Part shown: one piece after another, positions 11,621 through 24,973 of the stretch
Numbering within the stretch: the first letter of the stretch is position 1
Layout of the letters: every line of letters begins with the position of its first letter
Assembly: GCA_038496445.1 (NCBI GenBank)
Contig: JALMLS010000361.1
Span: 224,385-288,384 of the forward strand
Reading direction: 5' to 3'
Origin: Trichosphaerium sp. ATCC 40318
Taxonomy: Eukaryota > Discosea > Flabellinia > Trichosidae
DNA: 64,000 bases
The notes under the pieces: model-generated
Database searches by the model: none
What the model saw: only the letters and a program-made list of their open reading frames with translations
What the model was told of the DNA's origin: nothing
Made by a program: the position numbers and the translations under genes

Positions 11621-14600
11621 TTATGTAAAACTTCGTACAGAAAATACAAATGTTCTTAGTCTGTTTAAAAAGACGCCTTGTTCAGCACCAGCTGCCATAA
11701 AAAGCTCTTGAAATGAGTGTTTAAGTTTATCTGATATTTGTGGAGGATATTTTGATACTACAGCAACAGCCACTCGTTCAAAAGAAACCTATTAACATAC
11801 TTAGTACTTAAATGGAAATTAATCAGAATAAAATGAGATTTTGGTGCGGCAAATGTTTTTTGAAGTAGTGTTCAATGATTGGTTTTTTTAACAAGTTTGT
11901 TTATTGCTTGTTATAAAAGAACCTCGTTATACAAACGAAAAAGATTTGAAAAAAATCGTAAAAGTTACCTTATCAAAGTGAAGCAGATTAAATATTGCCT
12001 TGCCAACTGACTCAAGTACACCAAGATCTATCTTTGTTTTTGAAAGTAATAATTTAATGATTTCTCCAGATAATGCATTCAATCCAGGTTGTTTATCTTG
12101 TGGTAGAACTAACAATAAACGATTAGGAAAAAACCTCAAAAAACTAGAGCGTATACCATTTTTAGTCAGCTTCAGCGCATTTGCTGTCAAAACGTTTAGA
12201 GCGTCTGCACCTTTAAATGCAATAGCAGAAGACGAAGTAGATACACAATAATTTAAATCAGATAGTATACGATCAAATATGTGAGTTGGAAGCCTCCAAA
12301 TTGTCATATTGTAATTACTAACACTTGTGACAAGTAATGTAAAATACTGGCTGCTGATATCAGGATAATTAAGTATGTGAGGTTGTAAACACTGCATAAC
12401 AACATGCATTCCAAGGAAAAGTACTTCTCCTCCTTTAGCATGACGTTGATCGCCAATATGGTCCAGGATTTGTATGAGCCGCTTAAGGTCCTTACAATTT
12501 TCATTTTTTCTGTCAAACTCTGCTTTTGTTGTTTTGTATTTAGCACCTAGGACTATTAGCACGTGCTACTGTAATTTGTTTTTTACTGCGTACCTAATCC
12601 TAGCGAATTGTATAACTCAAATAATTTTGCTATTGAGCCGTAGAAAGAGGTAGCACCGACTTCATCAAGGAAATCAAGCTTAAGAATAAAGTAAGAAAAT
12701 ACAAGCGAAGCAGTTTGTCTTACCATGTACTTTGAGGCGTCTTTGAATAGAGATATGATCAGTTTAACTACAAAATTTGATCCTTTGAATACATGGAATA
12801 GTGAAATGAGTGTATCAAAGTGTTGTCTCATGAAGTTATCAATTATTTTTACATTGCGAGGTTGTGTTGCTGTTACAATGCCACGACACCACTTGTGAAG
12901 AAAAAGTTAGTAAGTCTCCAATGCTATACAGTTGTAGTTACCTCTAATACTGCTTCCACGTGATTCAGGACAGCTTGAGAGCTACATTGTTTTGTTACAT
13001 GTTGCTTATTAGCAAGCAACATCTTACATCCCGCCTGTTGCGATAGGTGAGCTTACTGCATTTCTTAACGAAAAGGCAATAAAAAGTACATCAATAGGTG
13101 TTATTATCTGGTTATAAAACATAGGTCTATCGGCATCAGATACACCAAGGGCTAATTGCATAACACCTGATACAAATCTCCTATGTGCATTTGTTAGTAC
13201 GTCTTGGTTTCTATAGAAACATGTGCCTTTGTAATCTACCAGGTAGTTTAATAAATTTTTCTGTTTTTTCTGTATAAATAGATATCAATCCTTTCCACGC
13301 ATCTGCGTTAAATTATCAGTAGGTAAACGTGTAAAACTACACATTGTATTCCTACCTGTGCTTGAAATAAGGACACCATTCAAGTCTTTCTTTGCCACTT
13401 GTGTTAATAAATTGCAAACCTAGTTTAAGAATAAGTTAACCGAACGACACACAAGAAAATTGAAGTAATACCTGATCAACAACATCTTCTTCAAAGTGGT
13501 AGTGTACAATGTTAATCACCACTTTTTGTAATATGAATTCTAACAGTTGGTATGCACTTTCACTACGTCTACCATACGCTCTTTGAAGACCAGCACTAAA
13601 ATAAATTAGCAGTCAAAAGCAGAAAACTATCACGAAGGATAATGTTACCTTATCGAGTTGTTGCCGGCAGGAAATAATAAATATACTGGCACCCATCTCT
13701 CTAATAACATGCATGTGCGCTCACAAATAAGTGGGCTCCACATTTCAAGTTTGTTCTCTGTCAAACACTTGTTTTCGAACTTGATTATATTAAATACAAC
13801 GTTCATCAATTGAACTACCAAGTCTGGTTGCTAAGACATTTGTCAGCATTAAAAACAACTGTCAAGTCACTAGTATAAAATAAAAATTGTACGTTTGCTT
13901 GGGCACATTGAGAGCAAGCCGATTTTATCCTAGGAGGAATACAAGGTGTCTCTGAACTGAATTTATCAGCAAGAACATATCCAGATATTAGAAGCAACCA
14001 ATTTAATTCCTCCAGAGTATGTACAAGCAAGACACCTTTAAAAGCGCAATGTTAATGGATTGTCATAGTGGGGAATGGTTTGTAGTATACTAACCAGAAC
14101 GAGGACCATCTTTTGCGAATGCAACGAGTTTATCAAAGACAACTTGAAGACGACTTGTCAAAAGTCTTAGACTTGTCACAACATCGTTTCGTGCGAGCGT
14201 AGCAACAGCATCTAGTTCATCATCATATTTTAACTAAACAACATTACTACTACTCTAAGCATACGCATTCACAATAACTTACGTCATCCTTAAGGGAAGC
14301 CAAGTCGATATATTCATCTCCTTCTTCTGATAGCTCCTGTTGCGCAACAGAAATTCGTGCATCAACATAAGACATGAAGATCTTATTTGTGTACTCTGGT
14401 GGAAACGTGCCACTAGGTCCCTTTGCTAGAACTTTAAAAACAGTATGGTTAGTCCATCGGCTAGAAGTAGGTCAAGTTGGAGGTACCTAAAGCGAGCCAA
14501 ACGAAAATCATACTTTTGAAAGGACGTTCGACAAGTATTCTGTCTTCCTCATCTTGTGCACTCTTAAACTTTCCCAGGCAAAAATTATACCACTCCAATA

Positions 14601-16215
14601 ATGTATTGATAAATTTCTGACCTAGTGCAAGTTAGAAAATACTCAAAAGTATTAAACTAGGTACCTTCTGGAACGCTCAATATATTTGTCAATCCAAAGT
14701 TTTTAACAATCTTTTCTACAATAGTACACACGCCATCAATAGCCTCTACATTATCGCTACACAAGAAATATTAAATTATATCATAAAACAACAACGCACC
14801 CTGACTGAGACATTAAATGTTGTGTAACTTGGATAAGTTTTTGTAAATGTGCAAGGCGTGAATTCTTGTTTTCGAAGACATTCCCATCTGAAAAGTTAAG
14901 TTAATCTACAAATCCACACGTATTTACCTAAGCATGCTAGAGCAGATATACCGCCAACTATTGAAAAATATGCTTCTTGTTGCTTGACAAATCCGTAAAC
15001 CTTCAAAAAACAATTAAAACTGAGTAAAAGTAACATCAATTACGTTAGCATAAAATTGAAGTATCCTCGTGTCTTTTAACAGCAAATCTCGCCACGCAGC
15101 GCCTGGTTCGATTGTTACTGAATTTCCAGTGTCTAGAATACCAAGGAATTGGCCTATTCAATGCGATTGAGTGGATAGTTTAGTGACTGGATTATGGTGC
15201 TTACCATAATTATCAAAAGGCCATGTCAAGACTGAACATATAACTTTCAGACCGCTTCTGAAATACTCTAGATCACGTGTTTTTTGTAAAGATTGTTCCA
15301 TTAGAAGTAAAGCATATCTCATGACGTCTAATAGATCTTTTTGCTATATACAAAGTAAGGAGCTTTGGATATAAATAATTGTTAAAACCTGGAATGATTT
15401 GAAACAACTGCAATGAAATTCACGCGAAACTCCAAGCCCAGATGCACTTCTAAAGGAACTAAACTCATCTACAGTAGCATTCAAGAGCTCAAGAGCAATT
15501 TTTAGCTATGAAATAATGTCAACAACGATGCAATGAGGATAACACAAGTATCTTATACCTGCGGTATTGTGCCTTCTCGCAATTTGTTAAGGTTCTGCCA
15601 GAACGTGTCACGAAGAGCTTTGTGGAATTCTCCTGCTTGTAGCGTATCCTGATCAATCCAACCACGCTTCATAATCAAAGCAAGGCACTTACAAGCCTAC
15701 GAAAAATGTTACAAGCACAGTCACTACGAAGAATAAAAAAAAAGTACTTGGTTTATGTTGTACGCCTTTGCTGTTTCTGCTCTTGTCACGATGTACGATA
15801 ATATAAAATCCCGCCATTGTATAACCTGTAAAGGAGGGAGAGTATGCCATTGTGTAGGAATAACGTCCTAGTAATGTGTCACGCTTGAAAAAAGTCACAA
15901 TAGTGATTACCACAACGTACCTTCAACGCTGTAAAAATCTGGTACTGCATCGCTTCAGAGGCATTGTTTTCTATGAAGAAGTGACTAAAACGTTCAAAGA
16001 CGCGCCCATAGCGTATATTGGCGTACCTAACGCGTACTGGCTGACCGCCAACGCTTGAGGAGAGTTTCTGAATTGTAACAAGAACTCATGCCCATGAGAA
16101 GAGGGATTTTGCTATTACTAGGTGTTATAGTTGCTTTCTCGGTGGAGCGTACACTAAATGCAAGACACGCGGCCTCAAGTTTCTGTGCTATCTGTCTTAT
16201 CTCTGTTTGTGCCAT
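11621..16215 (-). CDS. XPO4: Exportin-4 (importin-beta family nuclear transport receptor)
   Basis: Roughly 30 short exons from MAQTEIRQIAQKLEAACLAF at 16215 to a TAA at 11621. After splicing the N-terminal region reads HEFLLQFRNSPQALAVSQ, AMQYQIFTALK, then VIQWRDFILSYIVTR and LALIMKRGWID, which follows the exportin-4 N-terminus (FLSFR, LFQAATAI, VKRGW) closely. Near the C-terminus EVLFLGMHVVMQCLQPHIL and YPDISSQYFTLLV match exportin-4 better than exportin-7. Exportin-4 works with Ran-GTP at nuclear pores; animal cargoes include eIF5A and Smad3. The middle, made of HEAT-like helices, is split by about 50-nt introns and was read only in part. It converges on PARN and diverges from the E2 gene. 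Confidence 0.85.
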
Positions 16216-16475
16216 TTTGGAGCGCTAAACTGAAAAACGAGTGTTGTTCAGTACAAAATAGACAGGCGGGATTTTTAAATGTAGCGTTGTATTACGTGTG
16301 TTTGTATAAAGTGTTAGCGATTGACAAGTGCTGCCAGTTGCTTAGCTTTGTTCGAAATGTTGTGAGAATTCAAAAAATTCGGTTTGACTTCTGTAGCTGT
16401 ACGTCAAACTTCTGCTCAGAGCGTCTCATAGCAATACACACTATTAAACAGCTTTAAATTTCCAACTGCGACAGT
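16216..16475. promoter_or_regulatory. Divergent promoter region (XPO4 / E2)
   Basis: 260 bp between divergent start codons. No recognisable gene; it should contain both promoters. Confidence 0.4.
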
Positions 16476-17593
<1,118 letters not shown>

Positions 17594-17685
17594 AGTTGCG
17601 CGTAGACGGTTTTGTTGGTTAAGTTGGTTGTAAATGAGTTAAGGGAATGTACAAACAGTTTTTGTGTGATTTTAGTAAAAAACGT

Positions 17686-19807
17686 ATGTCGTATCACCCA
17701 CCAGCTCTTCATCAACTGTTTATTTTCAACCCGTTACTTGGGCCCAAAGAGCATGAACAAGCAAAAAAAATATTATATTTTCATCCACCCACAACGTCAA
17801 TGGATATACAAATGGGTGCCATTGGCTTGAGCGAAGGGTTGATTAACTTTACAAAGTGCGTTTTGCGTTAAACAAAATACGATATTAACCCAAAAGAACT
17901 TTCGCTGGTGACAAACCATGCGAAACTATGCACACATTGAAGCATAAACACGTCTATTATTCGCCTGAGGAAGACTTCTGGATAGTGTTGGTGCGTGAAC
18001 ATTTTAAAGCGTATAAAGCGCCTACTATAGCGTAGGTCGTAAGCTGTCCAAAGATTGTGCGAAGTGGCGCTGATGAAGACGAAAACAAAGGCGTTGACTG
18101 GCAAGAGCATCAAATTGATGACATTGCCTTACATAATGTCGTACGACAAATCTACAATAGATTTAGGGTGCGTATATAAAATGTCAACAAGATTTCGTTC
18201 TGGTGCGGTTCTTAGAGCCTCTAACTGTTCGAAATAGATTTTTAATGGCACTCTACAACGCCTTTTAACAAAGAAAGGCCCTGAGGGACTAAAACAACGT
18301 CTTTTGAGTACAATAACAAATCTCGTTCTACAAGTTGATTTCGAGCACGTAGACCTCTTTACAACGCTCGACGGTACTCTAAGGGATCATTAATAGCAAC
18401 ATTTCTAAGTCTGGTATCTAGGCATGCACTTCCTACCTGTTAATAAGAACGTCTATTTACGTATACAATCATTTATAAACTTGACTGAAGACAACTTTAA
18501 AGGTACACAAAAAAAAGAAGTAACAAATGAAGCTACTTCCTTTTTCGTAAATTTTCGCTGTTTGTGCTACCAGTAAGTTTTTCTTAACTCTTTTATTAGA
18601 AGAAATAGCATATTCAGCATTTCTTTATAAGGATAATTTAGTTTGGAGCGGCCTTGGTAAGTCTGGATGATGAGATCGCTTTTCTTTTTTTTTGTAACTT
18701 TTTTGTTTTACTTTTTTGTTGATCCGTGTCTATTAGAGCAAGAGGATATGAGAATTTTCTATAACTACCTGGTACTATTGATCTAAAACTATCACTACTA
18801 TAGCCTTGTTACTGACTCTTTTATTTTGTTGTAGAATGATTTGAGAAAACATACTAGTTTTAAAAGAAAGAGTGGATTTGTTACTGGTCCTAATGATATC
18901 AGAGATACTAATACAGAAATTGTTGTGCCTTCTGTCTATATTGGAGAGGATGCATCAAAAAAATACTCTTTTGTTATCTTCAAGGTGCGTATCACGTGAT
19001 TTTTTGTTTCAGTTCCAAAAAACCAAACTCCTACCACGTGACCTATTTATCGCTTTGCCGTTGTGAAAAAACAAAAAGTACAATATGGGGTAGCGTTGAG
19101 GACTAGTTGGGTTTTTTGTTTGCATGTTGTGAAGTGCTAATTTAGAATTTGTTTAGAAAGGTGATATTACTTGCTTGTATTTGGTTCAACCTAAGGCTGC
19201 ACATACACTACAATTCTATCACAGATTATTCGATACAATAAGAGAACATATTGAATTCTTAGATCCAATTATCCAAGAACATTACAGTCGTAGACAAGGG
19301 TAAGAGAACACAGAAAAAAATGCAACTTTTTACTAAGAAAATGATTTTGACATTTGTTAGGGTTGATGACGAGTATCGCTACATTTATTTTAATCACATG
19401 AATCTTGCGCTAAAGACATCGCTTAAATATAGAGGAAATGAATTATCTAAAGATGTTGTGCGGTTACTTAATGAAATGCATAGCGACTTAGCTGGGTAAG
19501 TTTCTGTATTTTTGTTGCTGCAAGAAAATTTTGAGAAAAAAAACCAACATGTTTTTTCTCTTTGTTGATATCCTGAATAGGCCTGATAATATCAATGAAG
19601 TCATGGTTCGTACTCAAGGAGATGGATGGATTGTTGGGAAGAAGTCTGACCAACGCGAATTTTATGTCATCTTTGACAATAAGAGCGCAAACTTGTTGGA
19701 AATTAATGGTGAAGTCCAAAAAAAAAATTTCTTTTTGACTTATTTTTTCTGTAGATCAAGTTAAAAAGTTGAGTGATACGTACTTTAGTAGTATTTTTAT
19801 TGGTTGA
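17686..19807 (+). CDS. CCZ1: CCZ1, vacuolar/late-endosome fusion protein
   Basis: First exon HQLFIFNPLLGPKEHEQAKK and MGAIGLSEGLINFT match the start of CCZ1 (FFIYNP..GP.E....KIL.YHP; VGLCEA.VQFT). Later exons give EEDFWIVL, YSAFLYKDNLVWSGL, EDMRIFYNYL, YIYFNHMNLALK and GWIVGKKSDQREFYVI, colinear with CCZ1. CCZ1 pairs with MON1 to form the guanine-nucleotide exchange factor for Rab7 in endosome maturation and autophagy; the folds are longin domains. The start is the ATG at 17686 (MSYHPP); an in-frame ATG at 17647 is possible. The exon structure between 18360 and 18590 is uncertain. The intron after FVIFK (18985-19157) carries TATCACGTGATTTTTTG, also found in a PARN intron. Confidence 0.9.
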
Positions 19808-20157
19808 AAAAACTAGAACAAAATATTTAATAAAACACATCAAAAGCATCAAAAAAAAACATACGACTGTTTGGTGGATAAAAACTTTAAAGTGATGTGA
19901 CAATTTTTTGATGAGGTTGTAATGTAAAATATTACTGTACATCAAAGTCAAGTACATGTGTTTGTTATCAATACTATAGTTTAGGTATTTGCGTTTATTT
20001 ACAGCTAGTTTGTACAAAGATAACCAAAAAAACACCTCCTATGTTCAAGAACTAAGGCAAACAAATGGATTTACTAGTGAACTAAAATTTGGGAAGCCTG
20101 CATGCCTTTGTCTGTGGCATCTAATATTACTATTAACCACGATCCTGATAATTATGT
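19808..20157. other. Convergent intergenic gap, AT-rich
   Basis: Between the CCZ1 stop and the stop of nuclease B. Small open frames on both strands look like chance. It probably holds the two 3' UTRs. Confidence 0.4.
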
Positions 20158-22876
20158 TTACTTACGTTCTGAATTAAAGTGATCATCTTCCGGAAGGTGA
20201 ATTTGTTCTTGTTCATTGGTTTTTAGCAAATTTACAAAATTTGATGTTGCATCTGTTATCAGTTTTGTCAATTGCTTTTTATCGCCTGGAACCCACCAAT
20301 AAGGTACAGATACGAGAATAACACCTAGACCATCATTAAAAGTGATCATTGGCAGAATTTTAAGCACAAATAAACATGAACGGAAACTGTGATCAGCTAA
20401 CAAAGTCTAAGATTCTTACCTATTTGTCGACAATATTGAACTTTCTGGGCATCAAGAGACTTTGTAATTGCAGATGGTGCTGCAAACCGGAACACATCAT
20501 GGTAGTGCTGCTCTCCTATGATGAAAGAAGGTTACATTTTGTGTTTGTTCAATGTTTGTGACTTGTCATTTAATGATTGTACCTTGATACTCAAGTGCTA
20601 AGTTTAGAAGTGGAATATAAACATCTACTGTTACTTCTTTTTGTGATAAATCATTTAGCCCAATTGAATGCTCCTCTCGTACAATAGTGTTTGGAAATAA
20701 AGACTTTACAGTATTCACCAAAACACTATTTAAAAAAACTGTTAGTTTCATAAAGATTACAGGCTATGGAGGGAATCCACGTGTCAGTATAGTTGTACTA
20801 TAGTGCCATAAAAGAGAGTTGTGGCAACCTTTGCAGTTCAAATCGTTCAAACTCTTCGCTTCCTTTTTCCCAGGCTTGAAAGTGTTGTATAAGCGAAATA
20901 CCTTAGGTATTTCTGGTGGAAAAAAAAGGTAGGGTTTGAACGAAGAGAACTGTGGCTGCGCAACTAAATGTTCTTTTGTACCCTTGTAAAGATTTTTTGC
21001 TCATTAGCGAGAACTTTTTCCAATCCCATTTTTTGTTTGGATACATTACTTGAAGGATATGAGGGAAAAGTGTTGTTGTGCACAAATCATGGAGGTTTCT
21101 GAATTGCTCATTTGATATTCTGTACCTACGAGATAAGATAAGTACCAATTGTACAAAGAAAAAAAAAGAGAAAAAAGACAAGAACATTAGAAGATAAACG
21201 TCACTATACCACATGTATGGATCTGAAATGTCAAGCATTTGTTCCACTTTTTTAATATACTTTATCTGGTTTTGTTCTGTTCTCCAGAACGCTGTAGGTG
21301 TACGCCTAAATATGGAGTATTTAGTTTGATTACCAGATAAAAAGCAATATTGGAGAATATTGATGCATAACGTACTTGAAGGATAATGGAGACCACTTGT
21401 ACTTTGGATAGAGGTTTACGAGAGTCCGATACAAAGAATGATTATACCTGTACCAAGTTAACAAAATAGCTGCGCAACAAACATGATTTTCCTCTCTTTT
21501 GTTGAACTTAAAGTTGCTGATAAAAATTACCTTTTAAGGACACTTGTTGCTCCAATTTCTTGTATTTCAGGGGCTTTAGCGTTATACCATTCATCCATGG
21601 TTTTGTATCCTAACTCATGAGCAACTTCATTAAAGCTATCCACTTGGTTTTGTTTACTATCCCAGTAGCTATGAGGTGCACAACTAACCCATAAAAACCT
21701 TGTAAGTTGGAAATCTAAAATATTTTTAGATTGTACGTGAACTTCCATGGTAGCCATCTGAACTCTGGATACAACGCCGTCATTACGTTATACATTGATG
21801 TCTTATACCTACAAGTAAAATAAATAAATACCGTTATGACTTGCCACAGTAAATGAATGAAAAAAACCGGCTTGAACCTGTTAATTATGCTAATTCCGCC
21901 AGATTTTTGTATTATTGCGTTTGTAACATTGTACCAATCTGTCATTACTTTAATACCAATATTTTCAGCTATGGTATCAAAGCGTGCTCGTTGGTTTTTC
22001 TTGTCTTCCCAGCAACCTACTGGAGCTGTACTAAATCACAATTAGACCAATCACGTGATAAAAAAGTAGAAAAAAAAAAAGTTTTTTGTTGCTCGTTACC
22101 TGAAACGCCAAGGTTCCCAAACTATCTCTGGATAGATAGTTTTAAGTGTCAAGTACAACGAGCCATTGTGCCTAATTAGGTAAATTACAACGTAATTTCG
22201 TTATCCTAAAACAAGTACTCCCAGTGTCTACAAATGTAATGGAACGTACAAGGCTAGTATCCGCTGTCCACCATCAAAATTAGCTAGGTCAGCTACAACA
22301 ACGTTATACCATTTGCTTGGTCTATCAATGCCTAGTTCCACTGAAATCTGATCGTATCTTTTACGTTTGTTTGCCATACTATTCCAGTATCTCATTGGTG
22401 CATTTCTTTTATGTTTGTGAGTTTTCATTTAATTGGCTGCGAAACTTGAAGTTTGTCATGGTTCTCAACCCTTACCTGAACTTCCAAGGCTCCCAATAAA
22501 ACTCTGGGAATACTGATTTAAGCATAGTGCTCATTGAGCTGGAGTATCTAAAGCAACATGAGTGGTTGGAGTTGAAGATTGTATTCATTGAAAGTGTCAC
22601 TTTCGTAGTTTAGCCCTGTAAACGATACTGCTGTCACAATTATAATCATTGCGTACAAAGATATTAGCTTACTGTAGCCTCTCTTCAACATTTGGTGTTT
22701 TGTAATATAATACCAGTCCTCATACAAGCGTACATGTAGTATAGGCGCCAGCTCATTCAATAATCTACGTTGATAGCGCTTATCCCGGAAAATGTCTTGT
22801 GTGTATAAATTTAAGAGCAAATGGTATTTTTCGCACTCTCAGTGACCGGTTGGGCGACTGTTCGACTTAATCTCAT
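20158..22876 (-). CDS. WY-repeat / Vsr-DUF559-like nuclease, copy B
   Basis: Same architecture as copy A. Repeats in order from the N-terminus: EDWYYITKHQMLKRGYSKLI with YSSSMSTMLKSVFPEFYWEPWKF; SKWYNVVVADL with HNGSLYLTLKTIYPEIVWEPW; TDWYNVTNAI with YKTSMYNVMTALYPEFRWLPW; DEWYNAKAPEI with YNHSLYRTLVNLYPKYKW; and a final MWYSDVY unit with FPHILQVMYPNKKWDWKKF. The nuclease core follows: SLFPNTIVREEHS, VDVYIPLLNLALEYQ spliced to GEQHYHDV, then VILVSVPYWW. The R-D pair of copies A, C and D is not kept here (SLDAQK instead), so activity may be altered. The stop is at 20158. The first exon is unresolved: the frame is open back to a TGA near 22850 without an ATG, and the nearest ATG (22876) is out of frame unless an intron was missed. 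Confidence 0.75.
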
Positions 22877-23016
22877 CTTTGGCTCTATCTATCGCGAAAA
22901 ACCCTGTAGAACGTAAAAAATAGCCTCTCCATCACGCCAATTACTCCAACGCTTCGTTTATCACAATCACGGTTGGTTTTTAATCAGTCAATTTGTTTCA
23001 TAACAGCAAAACCACA

Positions 23017-23638
23017 ATGGAGGAAGGAGATGAATACATGCTTGTAGTGTACTCTGTTAAACTATTGCCGACGACGAAACTTACACCAGACACAGTGATG
23101 CCGTTTCTTGACAAATTTGGACAAGAGTACGTTAATTTATTATAAACAACATCTCTAATGCATTAGGTGTGGTCCACCAATCTCTTTTCCGGCTGGTACG
23201 GTGTTTAAGTTTTTTGAAGTCATAAAAGAAGTTACAACGCTGGATATATTGAGTCTGGTTGGTGGCGGTACTGTTGGTAGTGATTATCCACCAGAAGATA
23301 GTTTGTGCTGTGGTATTTTACAACCAGTACGCTATTACGCGTAATCTCGCTCTAAAACTGTCAACAGGAAGTGACACTTGCGTCAGCAGCAAAAATTGAA
23401 TACTTGACAGAAAACGATAAAGACGACTACACAAAGGCTACAAACGAGGCAAAGAAGAGAGGAGTACGTACATCTAACCTACTATGTGCTTGAACGAAGA
23501 AAGTTGGGCCAAAAACTTAACAGTCTCACAATTTTTTAGTTGGATACAGAGTGGTTTATGACAACTGCAAGAGCGCTCGGTAACGCCTTTGCTGAAAGAC
23601 TTAAAAAAGGAGGCGATACTATCGCAATATTTGAGTAG
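23017..23638 (+). CDS. Unrecognised small protein
   Basis: Four exons with GTACGT-type donors give about 160 residues starting MEEGDEYMLVVYSVKLLP. Middle part: CGPPISFPAGTVFKFFEV and LSLVGGGTVGSDYPPED; the C-terminal half is predicted helical and charged (AAKIEYLTENDKDDY, TKATNEAKKRG, ALGNAFAERLKKGGD). There is no signal peptide, membrane segment or motif I recognise. Introns split the frame cleanly in compatible phases, and coding character is steady, so I regard it as a real gene. It lies divergently from nuclease B (141 bp between starts) and 165 bp before the F-box/CRIB gene. Confidence 0.65.
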
Positions 23639-23802
23639 ATGTATAAATAAACTAAGTGTCACATTTCCTTGCAATGTATTCAACTTTTTGAAATGCTTCG
23701 CTGAAAATTTTGGCTGGAAAATGCGCGATTGCGGACCAAAATCCATTAGGCTAAACAAAACTGTGAGACAAAATCTACAAACACTAAAAACTCTGCAACA
23801 CA

Positions 23803-24883
23803 ATGCTTAAAGGTTGGTCATTCCGTAATATCTCTAGAGGTACATTAAAACATTGTTTGAACATAATAAAAAAAACCCAACTTCATTATTGTAACTAAAA
23901 TCGCCTTAGAAACTACCCCAGTCATAAGACTAAACCCTACAACCGTTTTACCAGACGAACTGTTAATGGAAATTTTTACACTACTACTCGACGAAACTGT
24001 TTATGGGGTACGCTTAAACGCTCTACTATACACCACGTAGTTAGATTAATTATTTTTAGACGCTACCATTAGTTTCCAAACGATTTAATTCACTAAGTAA
24101 TGATGATTTGTTATGGCGATACTTTTGTAAGATGTCCTTTCCTCATTTAAAAGCACCAGTCGGTCTTAAAAGTTGGCGTAAATTCTACGTTGACAGTCAA
24201 CTCCACGAATGGCGCGTTGCCCGTGCACGCGAGACTACAATAGTACAGAAATTAAAGGATGGTTTAATGGACCGCTGGACAGGTTTAAAGAGCAGGTAAG
24301 AATAAACAAGCAACCCGAAGAATTATTTTTTTCTGACATGTTTTGTAGATTGTTGGGTGAACAACAAATGGTTATTTCTGGTCCTACATCGTGCACACAT
24401 ACAATGCATATTGGTTTTGATGCAAATGGATTCCAAACACGTGGTATACCAGAAGAATGGCGTGTAGGATTAGCATCAAACTCAGATGAAGAGGAAGAGC
24501 CTTTAGAACGAGTAGAGGATGCCATCAAAATTGAAACTGAAGACAGACTTGATTTTGATGCAATGTCAACTGCTGAGGATATGTCTATGTCTCTTGACGA
24601 TTCAGATTCCGATAGTGTATCTATGTTTGGAGACGAAGAAGATATTAAATCTATTGAAGATATGCATACTAGAACAGAAGAACTAACGTACGAAAATAAT
24701 TAATTACAAAAAAAACTTAAAACATTCGCATTCTGGCAGTGTTTTTACGGTTTTTTAATTTACTGCGCTCTCTTGAACTGTTTACTAATATCGCGTAGGA
24801 CCGTTTCTATGCCTGCTCCACCACTACCACCTACAGCTATGACAAACGTATCTGAAGATGAGACTGATGATGACGATTGGTAG
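23803..24883 (+). CDS. F-box protein with CRIB motif and WASP-like acidic C-terminus
   Basis: Four exons. Exon 1 (MLKGWSFRNISR) joins via a GTACAT donor to an F-box: TVLPDELLMEIFTLLLD, LPLVSKRFNSLSNDDLLWRY, SFPHLKAPVGLKSWRKFY, the usual F-box order including the LWR...SWR lead-out. After a basic amphipathic helix, residues VISGPTSCTHTMHIGFD then GIPEEWR match a CRIB/PBD (I-S-x-P-x-H-x-x-H-V-G, then G-x-P-x-E-W); the usual Phe is Cys. CRIB motifs bind GTP-loaded Cdc42/Rac. A long acidic segment follows. A last intron, donor GTACGA inside an otherwise open frame ending at 24703, adds MPAPPLPPTAM and DETDDDDW before the stop at 24883, resembling the proline-rich and terminal D/E-W (Arp2/3-binding) parts of WASP proteins. 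No WH2 motif was seen. Inferred role: Rho-GTPase-controlled SCF adaptor. Confidence 0.8.
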
Positions 24884-24973
24884 ATAAACCAACCGTTATG
24901 TAAAAAAGAAACAAACCAATTTTTTGTAAATAAACCCCATAAATGACATTATAATCATCCAGGTTTTTGGCAT

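Noticed and set aside
24818-24883. Separate 21-codon peptide MPAPPLPP...D-D-D-D-W
   Set aside because: It is in frame with the F-box/CRIB gene after removing an intron with a typical donor and acceptor.
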